This document shows, piece after piece, positions 43,201 to 55,700 of a DNA stretch of 64,000 nucleotides (its first letter is position 1; each line of letters opens with the position of its first letter). The notes below the pieces were generated by a model that worked only from the letters and a program-made list of their open reading frames with translations, was not told the DNA's origin and did not search any database. Origin of the DNA: Phoronis australis (Eukaryota; Phoronida; Phoronidae); NCBI GenBank assembly GCA_002633005.1, contig NMRA01000425.1:252408-316407 (forward strand), read 5' to 3'. Made by a program: the position numbers and the translations under genes.

Positions 43201-46200
43201 AAAGATAGAAAGGCCATCTCAGTACACTTGACTTTTCGTCTATTCACTCATTGAAAAAACCTTTACCTGTTTGAGCTTCAGTGTTATCATACATGTTCAG
43301 TGCAATTATTAAAATCCATTCAGTTCACTAACTGTGGATAATGTGTTAGAGGTTTGTGTTTGGTTATTAGGCGTACCTATCAATGCCAAACAGGTGTTGT
43401 CAATGGGGCTTCTGAACATTCACTTGTCCTTTGCGTCCTATTTGATTTGTACGTGCTGCTATTTAGATAAAAACGAAAGCATTGTTGTCCCACATTTTCA
43501 GTATTTAGATATAAAACTATTAAAATGATTACTTGTTTTAAGGGTTTGTGTATACTACAAATTTATTTTCATTTGAGTTGCCATTTTGTTGGTATTGTGT
43601 CGACCAATTATTTTCTCAAAAAACGAAAAATACCTTAATTATGTATAGGTTATTATATAAATGTAAACTTGATGATGCGGGTAATTGTCACCCATGACAA
43701 TGGTGAACTTTTGCTCTAAAAAGCTTAAGACATTTAAAAAGAAAATTCCAACATGGACATATGGAGAGTGTCCAATTTGCAAGCTTATTTTTAAAGGGAA
43801 AAATTTGACACAAACCAGTGCTAATCAACTCTGTCAAAGTTATGTCACTTGTTTTTTAAAAATATTTTTCAATCAGAGTAAAAATTCTGTGATCTCAATT
43901 CTTGATTTGCATAAAATATTTGCATAGATTTTGTTGATTTTGATGTGTCACTTAGCTGTGTTAGACATACCTCATACAAAACGCTAAAAATAGCATCAAT
44001 TAGGCAATTCTCCTGAATGGTGTCTTTGTATAGCATTTATTTCCAATTCTATGTTTTGTTCCAGGCGGCACAGATGTCCCCACCGTCCGCGTGGCATCCT
44101 CACCAGGGGAGACCAACCTTGCATGCTAACTGAGTATGCTAACCGCTACTTAGCCAACCCTGTGCAGCCCCGACAGTCATTCAAGCCTCAGGAGAGACCC
44201 ATGCAGGGTGCAGGGCCCTTGGCAAAGGACACAACAAACAGGTAACTATTTGGAGCGAGTGCATACTTTGAGAAATGTGTTGACTGTTGCATTTAGTTTA
44301 TTTATTTCAAGTCATAAGTGCAATGCTTATCCTACATGTATTTAAACATGGTGTTGTGCCATGTTTAAAATGAAATGCTCCATTTGGAAATCTTGAACCA
44401 TGTGTTGAAAGCTCTAAGCCAAGCATGTTGAAGTTCTTGAGCCATTTTTTCTGGTTTGCAAGAGGAATGATTGAAATTGTGTTGCATAGTGGTATTGATT
44501 TTTATTAGTTTTCTGTAAAAATGACAATGTCTTACTCAGCAAATGAAAGTTATGTGCAACCTATAGTTGTTTTCGAAATTAAAAATAAAATTATGAAGGA
44601 TCTTATTGAGCTGTTGGTCTCTTTAGCCAAATATCTACAAAACTGTAGAATTTAACTCAATGAATGTATTTATTTTATGAAAGTAGGCATCCTGTAGAAC
44701 TTAGTTTTTGACTTTATACCAATACGCTATTAATTGGATCATGTGACCATGTCTTTTTAGTAACATTTAGCACCAGCAACATTAACAAACTCATGAAAAT
44801 GTTCCAAGATGAAATCTCAAAAATATCATTTCATTTTTGATTTGCTCAATTTTAGATTTTTTTCATGAAAAACTTAAACGTCCCATTTTTATAGCCCTCT
44901 CGCAAATGTGGAACATTTTGAAAAAAGTGCATAAAGTATGGTGTTTAAAAGTTTAATATGATTCTGATCAGCACTTTTTGAGATATGATGCTCTAAACTT
45001 TGCCATGTTTGTCTTATTTTTGAATGTCCTACATTAACATAACAGAAAAGAAGATTTAAGGACAAGCAAAACAAACTCAGTGAAGGACAAGCAAAATAAA
45101 CTCAGTGTGCAATTTGCACCATGTTTGAGGTTTTGCTCAGGGATGCCTCTGAAGAGACCAGCATTTGCTCTCTAACTTAACATCCTAATTTTACTGTGTA
45201 GTGCTAGCAAAACTGATCTTAGGCTTGTTTCCAGGCCGCTGACTCAGAGACAAAATCAGAATAATCAATAAAAAACATGTGCGTTACGTGTGTTTCCTTG
45301 ATTTTTTGTCTTTTGTCTTTCTATAATGTTGCTATGGTTTCCTTTTAAGTGGCACAGTGTGCAATTACATATAAAAAGAACGCTATCGTCTTAACATTTT
45401 ACAATGCATTGTGCTTCATTAATATTGTTGTTCACATTTGTATGCAGGGTACAAAAACTTCTAGTTTTTAGCGATAAGTATTCTAGGGATGAACATAATT
45501 CCAGGACCCTGTATGTTTTTGCAGAGTTGATTACATTGCGCACAAACTGCAGCGGCCATTTGTACACCAACCCGAGGAGTATACCAAACCACAGGGAGAT
45601 ATCGATACAATGACTTCATACAAGAAGGAGTACACAGGTACAATAGATTTGTATTTAGTACCTAAGACAAGTGTGGCAATTCACTTAATTTGCACAAAAA
45701 TATTGCCAAATGGTAATTTTTTGTTTTTCAATGGCTTATTAGATTTTTGCAAATAATGGTAACTTGAGCAAAAGTTACTTTCTAATACCTTAACAGTGCA
45801 AATCATGCATGTAATAAGCTAAAGTGACTGTGAAGAAATTTAACAATGAAAGTAAAATTTCACTTGTCGGCCATCATAATTAGTGCATGCTTGACAGAAT
45901 AGATTTTGTTTTTTAAAAAAAAAATTAATTTGTCGTTATTTTTAATTATAGGTAAACAGGGAGATCGCCCAAGTCTTATTCGTCGTGAGCCAAGGCGGAC
46001 TGTACAGGGAAAGTTTGATGGAGAACCAACTTACAAAAGTAATTTTGTTCACTGTTTATTTAGCACACTGTTAAAAAGTAAAATATGTAGATGTGCTTGA
46101 TTTAAACATTTTGTTTCCCTTTTAATTTTTATTAATATTCAGCTGCCATCCTATCTGGGACTAGTTTCACCTCCACAGGTCTTTTTATTTTATAGATATT

Positions 46201-48278
46201 ACTGCACAGGGTTACCGAGGCAACAAATCTGTGTTTGCTGTCAAAAAACAACTTTTGATCAAGGCCGTAGAATCTCATATTGCTCCTTATTTAGATTTTA
46301 AATGATTCGCTAGGCTTGAGGATAATTGACAGATCATTACTTGTTCAGTCCATGCCCATTAGCTACATATCACGTTGCCAGTATGGCTGCCAGGGAAATT
46401 CCTAGCGATTTGTTGTGATCAGTTTCAATTCAAACAAAGGATAAGAACATGAAAATGTTTGCAAGAGGAAAGTGGCTGTGAAAAGAAAATTAGGGTAAAA
46501 ATTATTCAATTTTGGGACAAAAATAATTGCTAAAATTTCTGTTTTTCAAAAGCTTACCACTTTCTTGCAAATGCTCAAAATTTCATCAACTGTTGTTTGG
46601 TAATAGCTGCACCATACAAACCATGTTTGGTAATAGCTGCACCATACAAACCATGACAGAAGAAAAGTAAATTTTCCTGAAAACTTACTTTTGTTGAGAA
46701 ATTTGTGTCCCAAACTGAATATTTTTACCATGATGTAATATTTAGGACCAGAATATGACTTATAGCAGATGATTATGTAGACTTGACTGTATAACAGGAA
46801 TGATTATTCATTTACAGCTGACTACAGGAAGTGGAGCCTTCCTCAGCGTCCAGACAAGTACAACACGGAACCTATGTGGATTCCACCGACAGAGAAATTC
46901 CAGGGAGCATCCACAACTAAGCAGGACTATCAGTATAAGCCTCAGGGTGTTCGACAAAGCTGCAAGCCTGATGAATATGCCAACTTGTCAGGTGATCCAT
47001 TTAATGACGCCACCAATTACAAGATAGACTACGTCAAGCATCCTCTTGCTGGACGCCAACGCCGTGAGCCTGAGGTGTATCAAAGGCCCGGTGTGCCTTT
47101 TGATGGACTTTCAACATTCACCAGAGACTTTGGCCCTAAGCAGGTGAGTGCAGATTTCCCAGTCACATGGCATTTCCTTTCATTGGTGGATTTTGAGGGA
47201 TGTGATATCAAAATAATTACGTACTCGGTGTTATTAACCAGTCGTGTCGTAACACATTCCAGTTCATGTGAGAAAAGTGGATGCCAAAATATGGTCACAT
47301 TATATCAGATGTTTATTTAATCTGGGAGAATTTGAAATCTGGAAATGGTTTTAAAATTCATCTTCTGTTTGGCTGACTTGGTTACGGAATTTTGGGCATT
47401 GACTCAAAGATGCTTGTCTTTTCCACATTTCAGTGTTGACTTATATTTCATTTGATAGTCATTGTGTACTGTATATTACATACTCATTGTGTACTGTGTA
47501 TTACAATAAACATGTCCATAGAGTTACTGTTGCATAGCACAATTCATATTCTTCCATTGACTGCAAATTGTCAACAACGGGCTTTTTCTGTTCTTAGGGT
47601 GGCAAACAGACCAGCTGCAAACCTAATGATCTTGGCTATACATCTGATGCACCATTCCAAGGTGCGACAACAAACCGAACCGACTTCAAGACGTGGCCTG
47701 TTGGCCGTCCATACCACCACGAGCCTGACCAATGGCAGAAGCCCTCTGGTGAAATGGATCTCCGCACTACACACAACCTTGAGTACACAAAAAAGCCGAT
47801 TGACAGAGCTGTAGCCAAGAGGCCGCAAGAACAACGACCACGCAGTGCCACATTTGACGGCACGACAAATTACTCTCAAGATTACCGAAAGTGGGAAACT
47901 GGACGCCAGCCACGACCAATGGGACACTCCGAGTACGTCCCGCCAAGTCAGCCATTTGAAGGAGAGTCTACTGTTAAGTCACATTTTGTACCGCACAAAA
48001 TCACGCCTGTACAGAGTTACAAGCCAGATCAGTATGCTCTCAACTCTGACACTCCATTTGATGGCAACACGATGTACCGCACTGAGTACACACCTAAGAA
48101 GGCAGACATTTGTCCTGCAGCGATCTTGGACACGACCAGGTCCAAATACATTTACCAGAACCAGGATGAAATTGGTCACAAGTTTTATCGTCCTGTTTTC
48201 GAATCCGTTACGGAAATCCCGACAAAAACCAACGATGCTGCAGCTATTGGAAAAATGGCTCAAGCAGTTTTGGCGTAA
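40253..48278 (+). CDS. SAXO2: Stabilizer of axonemal microtubules (SAXO/FAM154), six exons
   Basis: Six coding exons give 473 residues, the length of the human SAXO proteins. The N-terminus MPKRCICEICTCGRHRCPH is the family's cysteine-rich signature. Mn-type repeats follow, with alternating anchors such as F.G.TTYK.DY, SCKPDEYANLSGDPF, RPGVPFDGLSTFTRDF and SYKPDQYALNSDTPFDG. SAXO proteins bind and stabilise microtubules of cilia and centrioles. I assign SAXO2 rather than SAXO1 from its position head-to-head with EFL1, not from sequence, so the paralogue is uncertain and the gene may predate the split. An RFX X-box lies in intron 1, which fits a ciliary gene. Splice sites are GT-AG throughout. 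Confidence 0.94.
40960..41130 (+). repeat. Dispersed repeat family C, copy 2
   Basis: Matches 35540-35780 in ordered words (GTTTTGATCTAATTTTGTG, CGTGAAATTAGGCAGTTTGA). A 37-bp word at its left edge (40917-40953) is repeated inverted at 37795-37832 with one mismatch. Confidence 0.45.
41644..41657 (+). promoter_or_regulatory. Perfect RFX X-box in SAXO intron 1
   Basis: GTTGCCATAGCAAC fits the X-box consensus GTNRCC-N2-RGYAAC in both half-sites. RFX factors use this motif to drive ciliary genes. It lies 1.35 kb after the donor of exon 1. A weaker half-match (GATTGCTTAGCAAC) is at 42262. Confidence 0.6.
42424..42501 (+). repeat. Two-copy tandem repeat, about 38 bp
   Basis: TACTGCTGTCCGTATCACCC TGATTAGTAATGGACTT is followed by a second copy with three differences. 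It lies in SAXO intron 1. Confidence 0.85.
44065..44241 (+). CDS. SAXO2: SAXO coding exon 2
   Basis: It continues RHRCPHRPRGILTRGDQPCM, LTEYANRYLANPVQPRQSFK, PQERPMQGAGPLAKDTTN. Acceptor TTGTTCCAG, donor GTAACT, phase 2 out. Confidence 0.95.
44620..44930 (+). repeat. Dispersed repeat family A, copy 2
   Basis: Same orientation and word order as 18775-19100 (GATCATGTGACCATGTCTTT, GATGAAATCTCAAAAATAT, TATAGCCCTCTCGCAAATG). It lies in SAXO intron 2. Confidence 0.55.
45525..45637 (+). CDS. SAXO2: SAXO coding exon 3
   Basis: It reads VDYIAHKLQRPFVHQPEEYT, KPQGDIDTMTSYKKEYT. The TSYKKEYT word is an Mn-repeat anchor. Acceptor TTTTTGCAG, donor GTACAA. Confidence 0.93.
45952..46038 (+). CDS. SAXO2: SAXO coding exon 4
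   Basis: It reads KQGDRPSLIRREPRRTVQGK, FDGEPTYK, ending in phase 1 before donor GTAATT. Joining to exon 5 makes the Mn anchor EPTYKTDYRKWS. Confidence 0.92.
46594..46653 (+). repeat. Two-copy 30-bp repeat
   Basis: TGTTTGGTAATAGCTGCACC ATACAAACCA occurs twice in direct tandem. It lies in SAXO intron 4. Confidence 0.95.
46818..47143 (+). CDS. SAXO2: SAXO coding exon 5
   Basis: 108 codons with three or more Mn repeats: DYRKWSLPQRPDKYNTEPMW, FQGASTTKQDYQYKPQ, SCKPDEYANLSGDPFNDATN, YKIDYVKHPLAG, RPGVPFDGLSTFTRDFGPKQ. Acceptor TTTACAG, donor GTGAGT. Confidence 0.96.
47598..48278 (+). CDS. SAXO2: SAXO coding exon 6 (stop)
   Basis: It opens GGKQTSCKPNDLGYTSDAPF and carries at least four further Mn repeats. 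The tail is DEIGHKFYRPVFE and MAQAVLA before a TAA. Acceptor TTCTTAG. Confidence 0.96.
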   Translation, partial: GGKQTSCKPNDLGYTSDAPFQGATTNRTDFKTWPVGRPYHHEPDQWQKPSGEMDLRTTHNLEYTKKPIDRAVAKRPQEQRPRSATFDGTTNYSQDYRKWETGRQPRPMGHSEYVPPSQPFEGESTVKSHFVPHKITPVQSYKPDQYALNSDTPFDGNTMYRTEYTPKKADICPAAILDTTRSKYIYQNQDEIGHKFYRPVFESVTEIPTKTNDAAAIGKMAQAVLA

Positions 48279-49359
48279 ACTTGAAAGTGTTTGTTTTTTC
48301 CATGTCCCGTCTCGTTTTAGTAAAATGTATTTATTCTCTGCATCTTTTACAACGCGTGTATGAAACAAGGCAGTGCACTTTTGTACAACTTTGTGGTGCA
48401 ATTTTAGAACAACTTAAAATTGTTTTGCTCAAATGAAGAGACTGAAGTTAGTTTCACTGGCTTCATTCACACGTTTAATTGTACAGTGGATGAATGTAAT
48501 ATGTACATTTTTGTCTAAGGTTTATTTGTGTTGAGCTAGTAGACATTTCACTGTTTAGTTCAGAATATTGAAAATTGCACTCAAGGCAAACTGTTTTACT
48601 GAGACATGAATTTCTCTGGTTGAATTTTTGCGGTACATCTGTGCAGAACAATTATTTTTGTAGTTTTGAAATCTTTGTCCAGACATCAGTTCACTTAATT
48701 AACCATTTTGAAGATATTTTTAACTTTTTGTTATTGCAGTCATTCCATGTTTATTATTTTGTAACTACCTAAAGACTGTAAGTAAAAATTTTCTATTTAA
48801 GTTCAATAATTACCTAGGAATACTTGTTTTTAAGTAACATGTTTGCGAAAAAAAATGCACTAATCAGGTAGAGTATTGATTTAATGCTACTGTATATTGT
48901 TGATTGTATATTATTATTATACACTCATTGTATGTTGCAGCTAACACTGGAGATTTTATTCAGTCACCAGAATCTATTTGTAGATCAGTGCCATACATTT
49001 CAACACCTCTTCCTAACTATTGACCAAGAATACTCTCAAATTTACGATCATTCCAATAATTTATCGCCAATACTACATTACAGGTAATTCTGTGATATTT
49101 AGACATTTTGTTTTTCAGGTATTCACACCTGTGACTTTACACAAGTGTCCGTTGTATAGGTTCATTGTGCATTGAGTCTTCACAGATTGATTTGCTAGAA
49201 AATAATTTTTGTGTGCCACAAGCATTCCGATACTATTTACGCAAGTCTGAATTGTGGTTGGATTGAACATTCATTTTGATGTAATTTACAGTTAGATCAT
49301 TCAATGTTGCTGCATTTTACAGCTTCCTTGTATTTGTATTTGTATAGTTATATAATAAA
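48279..49359 (+). other. SAXO2: Probable SAXO 3'UTR
   Basis: AT-rich non-coding sequence after the stop. Candidate poly(A) signal AATAAA at 49354-49359 is followed by a T-rich stretch. No other strong signal is closer. Confidence 0.5.
49354..49359 (+). terminator. SAXO2: Candidate poly(A) signal AATAAA for SAXO
   Basis: AATAAA 1.08 kb after the stop codon, with GTGAATTTTTAATAATC downstream. Confidence 0.4.
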
Positions 49360-49525
49360 CTCTACAGTGAATTTTTAATAATCACGTGTGAGTATTTGAT
49401 ATAAACTCTGAAACCATACACACTGTTGAAATGGAATATATTAAAATACTTCAAGATGAAATGGTGGCAGGTAATCAGGAACCGTTGCATTGTAGACCCC
49501 CAAAACGGCAGGACAGCCACTCAGT

Positions 49526-50318
49526 GCCATACACCTGAACCTTTCCTTAATGCACCATACACCTGAACCTTTCCTTAATACACCACACACCTGAACCTTT
49601 CCTTAATACATCACACACCTGAACCTTTATTTAATGCACCACGCACCTGAACCTTTCCTTAACGCACCATACACCTGAACCTTTCCTTAATACACCATAC
49701 ACCTGAACCTTTCCTTAATACACCACACACCTGAACCTTTCCTTAATACACCACACACCTGAACCTTTCCTTAATACACCACACACCTGAACCTTTCCTT
49801 AATACACCACACACCTGAACCTTTCCTTAATACACCATACACCTGAACCTTTCCTTAATACACCACACACCTGAACCTTTCCTTAATACACCACACACCT
49901 GAACCTTTCCTTAATACACCACACACCTGAACCTTTCCTTAATACACCACACACCTGAACCTTTCCTTAATACACCATACACCTGAACCTTTCCTTAATA
50001 CACCACACACCTGAACCTTTCCTTAATACACCACACACCTGAACCTTTCCTTAATACACCACACACCTGAACCTTTCCTTAATACACCACACACCTGAAC
50101 CTTTCCTTAATACACCATACACCTGAACCTTTCCTTAATACACCACACACCTGAACCTTTCCTTAATACACCACACACCTGAACCTTTATTTAATGCACC
50201 ACGCACCTGAACCTTTCCTTAACGCACCATACACCTGAACCTTTCCTTAATACACCATACACCTGAACCTTTCCTTAATACACCATACACCTGAACCTTT
50301 CCTTAATACACCACACAC
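49526..50318 (+). repeat. 28-bp minisatellite with 140-bp higher-order period
   Basis: About 28 units of ACACCTGAACCTTTCCTTAA plus TACACCAT or TACACCAC. CATAC-type units recur every fifth unit (49695, 49835, 49975, 50115) among CACAC-type units. A variant block (TTTATTTAATGCACCACGC, then AACGCACC) appears near 49628 and 50188, exactly 560 bp or four higher-order periods apart. Confidence 0.95.
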
Positions 50319-50968
50319 TTTCCATTGTTAATTGGCTACCTTAATTAATGATCTAATTTCGTAAATACCACTTTTTAAGTATTGCTTGTAGTTCCATAAA
50401 ACTATAGTTTTAAAATCCTTAACAATAAAAAGTATGATTACTTGCACAGAAATGATCGCCATGTGTTTGTAAAACATCTGGATTTTCCGCAGAGATGACA
50501 GTAATTTCCTCAAAACTTGTTCCTTTATCAAAACAGTATCTTCTCAAGGCCTTATAGCTCGAGAACTTTAAAACTTGAAGGTGTTGAAATCCTTGAAAAC
50601 ACAGAAGTCTGGTTTTTGACTGCCAAACTCTTGGGATAAAAGGCCTTGAAAGATGATTTCGTTGCTCAAGATTCTGCGATTACTTTGAAAATGTAATGTA
50701 ATTTCATGAATCTGTTATTCAAACATAAAAAGATAAGTTATTTCAGAAATTCAATTTTTGATAATGATGGAAGCTAGCCTATTACCTAAATCGTGCTCAT
50801 CCGAATGTGTTTTAAGTGATTGACTGAGAACCTGGATATAAAGCAAAAATGATTTAAAAGGTCTGCTCATACCTAAAAAAAGATTATGTAAGGCCTTACA
50901 AAAAATGGCCAACTTTGACAAACTTCGGAATATCCTACCTCAGAAATTGTTGGATTCCTGAAAAACGT

Positions 50969-51140
50969 TCACATACTATGCCTTATGCACTACTCTCCTT
51001 CACATACTATGCCTTATGCACTACTCTCCTTCACATACCATGCCTTATGCACTACTCTCCTTCACATACTATGCCTTATGCACTACTCTCCTTCACATAC
51101 TATGCCTTATGCACTACTCTCCTTCACATACTATGCCTAA
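50969..51140 (+). repeat. 31-bp tandem repeat, about five to six copies
   Basis: Unit CACATACTATGCCTTATGCA CTACTCTCCTT. The third unit reads CACATACCATG and the last is diverged. Confidence 0.95.
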
Positions 51141-51427
51141 TGCTTTACGCAATACTCTCCCAACTGCTTTAAGAATTCTAAAGTTCCATCTTTGCATGAA
51201 GAGCTATCAAAAATAGGACTTCTTAATGTAAAAGCTCAAAGTTGCATAGAAACAAAACATAGTTACAACATACTTGAAGGGACTTTTGTACGTTACGATA
51301 GTTTGCTGTAACGAGGGTAGACATGTTTCATCTCCCTAACTTACAGCACCACTGCGTCATCTTTTAAAAAAATAGGCCTACAGTAACACCGTAGTTCACT
51401 GTACTGCTTATACTGCTAAGTAGCGTC

Positions 51428-51492
51428 GCTATGTAGGGACGTTATGTAAGGACGTTATGTAGGGATGTTATGTAGTGATGTTATGTAGTGTG
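51428..51492 (+). repeat. 13-bp tandem repeat, about five copies
   Basis: Unit GTTATGTAGGGAC with A/G variants (GTAAGGAC, GTAGTGAT). Confidence 0.85.
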
Positions 51493-52605
51493 GCATTATG
51501 TTGTTTGCGAAAATGGGACGTTTCATGATAAAGCAATTCGGCACGTGTGCATTTTAGTTTTAGAAAAGAAAATACATTTGCTTCAACCTATCGCCTTGTT
51601 GACTTGCTTTGTAACAACACAAAATTCAAACAAAGGCCCAGTATATCTTCAGTAGTGTTGTAAGTCTGTGTGCACGTTCCTCCAACATGGGGTCCCAAAG
51701 TAGGCCACCGTTAACGTAGCTGATGGCCTCAAGGTAGGGAATATTTTAAACGTTATATCCAAGTAGTTGTTGTAAAGGTGAACGATTGTGACTAACACCT
51801 AAATACAACAGATATAATCAAGACTTGGAAGTTTGCATGTTCTATCTCAAAAGTTGTTAACAGAATACATTATAACCAGACTTGACTGTATTTTGCTTGA
51901 TAGGGTTACATTTTCATGTGAAAATTTTAAGCCAAATTGTGTTCCATGAGGTTTCTGCCTTCACTCCCATGTTATGAATCAAACTTACATAGGTCTGAGA
52001 ACGAAAAGGAAGATTTTGCTGGTAAAATTATCAAGCTGTATTTAGTAAAATAAGCTTTGTTGACAAAGCAACATTGACAACATGCCCACAATGTTAGAAA
52101 CAATGCAAAGCTTACATTTTAACAAAGAAGCCTGTGAGACAAATTATTGTTATGATGGCTCTTACGTTACATTATCCCAGGCTACTACAGATGAGTGAAT
52201 TTTAATAAGAGCACAGACCACTCATGAATTACATCAACAATAATATACAAAAAATACGTAAAAAATTCCCCCACTCTGGGGCTATGCTTAAGGTCAGAGT
52301 TTGTACCAAATTTTAGAGAAAGGCCAATTTCAAGAATTATGATCAACTACAAACTTTTACCTCAGTGTTGCACACTAAGGGGTTGACAAATGCACACCAG
52401 TGGCTATTTGTGACAATTTTATGAGCTACTAAGACTCTCTTGATTTACAAAATGCAGTGGCCGAAATTGAGAAATAACATTAATCGAAAAGTTCATAATT
52501 ATGCCCTTATCTTCAGAATCATGAAAATTCCATTTTGGCTTAAATGTTGGAGTTCTTGATTTTCCAGACAGTTCCAAACTGGAGAACTTTTGCATAATAT
52601 ACCAC

Positions 52606-52611
52606 TTTAAT
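52606..52611 (-). terminator. Candidate poly(A) signal ATTAAA for ALDH
   Basis: ATTAAA on the minus strand, about 140 bases after the stop. No canonical AATAAA was seen closer. Confidence 0.25.
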
Positions 52612-52751
52612 AAGGCATTTGGACTCTTTCTAGTTAGCAAGTCTTTTGCCAAAAAACTTTTCAAGAAAAATATAATCATCAAACAGGTAAATAGAGGACA
52701 AATTAATTACATGATTACATAGGCAATGCCAACGAGGACAGAATCCCTCCT

Positions 52752-52784
52752 TTAAGAATTCTTTTGCAAAACCTTGGTTGTCAC
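52752..52784 (-). CDS. ALDH2: ALDH last exon (10 residues and stop)
   Basis: A 33-base exon coding [10 protein letters not shown] and TAA, matching the VT(V/I)K(V/I).QKNS tail of the family. Acceptor TTTTCCAG. Confidence 0.92.
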   Translation of the reverse strand: MTTKVLQKNS

Positions 52785-55700
52785 CTGGAAAAAGAAAAAC
52801 AGGCATTCCTCAATCAACTATTTGAATTGATCCAGAATATTCTGCTGTTTCATTCGCTTTCAACCCATCAAAAAACACTACCTGTTACACTTGTTAAATA
52901 TATTCACCTCTGAAGAAATTGTAAAAAATGAGAGGATGATTAAGAGGAAACTGCAACCCACTGTCATGACCACAGATTACAATAAAACAAGAGCAATGGA
53001 GAGTGTTGGTGAGCACCCACTGTGTGCACCACATACAGCCCAGCACCAAGAAATGTTTATAATATTTTAAACATTCCCACTAGAGGGAGCAACAAGAGCA
53101 ACTGCCAGCTTGTAAATTTCTGGTGCCAGCATTGCAGCTGAATGTGGTGTAACAGCAAAACTTTATTAACAACAGAATTTGAAATATTAAAATAGTTTTG
53201 TGGTAAATTAAGTTTCAGCACGGCAGCAGTGTAAAATTGCGGCGCAAGTTTCCTACTGATGCGGAGCATTAAAGGTGACTGATACTGCATAATCAGAGGG
53301 CGCCCTCTGTTAAGAACAAACAAGACAGGAAAATTCCACCTATGGGAGATGAGAGACACTAGAAAACCAGGCAAGACAATTATAATTAAGGTGAGAGTAC
53401 ATGTAACTGACTACAGTTTCAGAGTCTAGCTCCAAAATAGCTAAGTTGATTTAGCTTTTAGTTTTAAATCAACATTTTCAATTCTTGTCTCAAGACAATC
53501 AAAGTTTTCAGAATCACACAGCCATAAGATAAGGACAAAACATAGTGCACCGGCAAACAGAGACATTCATTTCGCCTTAATGTTCCAGTTTTCTATAATG
53601 TTATATAACTAATGGAATGCAAGAGTTTGAAGACTCATCCGGAACTAGAGTGTCATAATGTGAGATGTATTACTTACAGTTTTGACCTCAGTGTAAGCCT
53701 CCAGGCCGTACTCGCCGAGCTCACGTCCATTACCAGACATCTTGTAGCCACCAAATGGAGCAGCTGCGTCAAACACATCATAACAGTTCACCCTGTAGAC
53801 CAAATGGAGACCAGAAACAATGAGTTTCATTGGCACAAAAACTCAAATCATTATACAAATTGTTAGAATTTGCCATGAAAGCATCCAATTTCTGCAATAT
53901 CATGATGACCTGTCGCACAGTGTCTCGGAATTAATATACAGAATGGAATTGCCAGTTATTTTGAACCACGATTCACATTAGAACATTATAAACCTAACAC
54001 TTAAACAACAATTCAATAATAAGAATTAGATGTCAAGCAGCAGGAGAAACATCACAAATATTAAAGGAAATTTTTACACCACAGCGAGATGTATAGATAC
54101 ATTCTGACAATAGTGTTAACGATGTGCATAGTTTTGTTGCAAACTCTCACAAATTGTACAACACAATGACTATCCACTGGCAGGAAATCTGATGTTATTA
54201 CTGCATGAGCAAATTTTTAACTCTAGAACTGAGTTTTTCGTTGCTAATACTAAACTTGCCCCGATTTGACACCACCACAAATCTATGGTCAAATGATCAA
54301 ACACAACACGACAAGTCTAACTCACCACACTGTGCCAGCTCTGATGTGATGAGCCAAGTAATTAATCTTGTCAATGTCTTTGGAGAATACGCCTGCCCCA
54401 AGGCCGTACTCGGTGGCGTTGGCACGCTCCACCACCTCTTCCAGAGAGCTGAACTTAGTGATCTGCATGACTGGGCCGAAAATCTGTGACAAGAGACTAT
54501 TGTTGGTTTGATGTGACTTCATCAAGCGGATGATAAACGATCATCAGTCTCATCGCCATTCATACCCTCATTCATGAAAAATCTCATTCGATCACAAATA
54601 ATCATGATATAGTATTATATAGATATCAATGGCTGGTATAATTTTTCAAATGAGGTTTTCCATGAATGATGGTATGAATGACGATCAGACTGATGATCGT
54701 TTATTATCAGCCAAATGTGAAGTGAATGTCTGAGGGCTTCATCAGCAGGGCTGTACTCAGTATACTTATAACAGTCAGGTCATGCTCACAGTTGTGCCAC
54801 AAATTCTGCTTATGCAATGAAAGTGGATTCTATCCTATAATTCATGAATTTTATTCCATAATTCCACATTTCCAACCTCACCAGCCAATCACTTCTGAGG
54901 TGGCCATTTTGCTAGGTTACACTAGCAATGGGTTTTTAACAAATTCATGAAACATTCGCCTTTTACTAGTGTAACATAGCGCATCTGAAAAGACATACAC
55001 CTGGACATTACCTCTTCTTTGGATATTCTCATGTTGTCCTTCACATCCCCAAACACAGTCGGCTGCACAAAGTACCCCTTGTCTCCAATACGTTCCCCTC
55101 CAGCCACCAGGTTGGCCCCCTCCTTCTTGCCGCTGTCAATCAACTCCATGATCTTTTCAAACTGCTCATTGTCAATCTGAGGATGAGACAACATTTCAAA
55201 ATACGATTGCCAATGGTAATTTTTGAGCAAAAGAAGAACTTCAAATAACAACAATAACAACAACAATAACAATAACAATAGCAGTTCTTTTCATTTAGAC
55301 AATCCCACTATTGATATCAGAGAACGAATTCATGTTTAGCGGCATGTCGCAATTTGTCACATCTCAAAATTTTCAAAATATCACACAAATGTCTCGATTG
55401 TCACAGCTTTTTGCAATTGTATAAGTAGCATCTGACTTCCCATTTTGTCAAACACACGAGACACAATATTTGTCAGCGACAATGGATTCCATAATTTTAG
55501 AATTTATGAAAAAAGAACCATCACTTGATGCTGTGTAACTGTAAGCCAAACACTAGCACTAACTACATGACTCACATTTTGTCACAGAATTCTCAAAATG
55601 TCATAAAACTTAACAGAATTTCAGACAAGCATGTTTAGTCACAGTATGTCACAAAGAATCTATTTTCTGTAAATACAACACTTTTTAAGTCGAGCCCTTT

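Larger units (their letters stand above)
49360..52751. other. Intergenic space between SAXO and ALDH (convergent)
   Basis: It holds a 28-bp minisatellite (49526-50318), a 31-bp array (50969-51140) and a 13-bp array (51428-51492). No gene was recognised. The ALDH 3'UTR occupies the right end. Confidence 0.6.

Noticed and set aside
47452-48363. Several open frames on both strands overlapping SAXO exon 6
   Set aside because: They are shadows of the SAXO frame, which alone carries the Mn repeats and joins the upstream exons in phase.
49526-50318. CRISPR-like array of regularly spaced repeats
   Set aside because: Units are directly adjacent with no unique spacers, and the context is animal introns and exons. 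It is a minisatellite.
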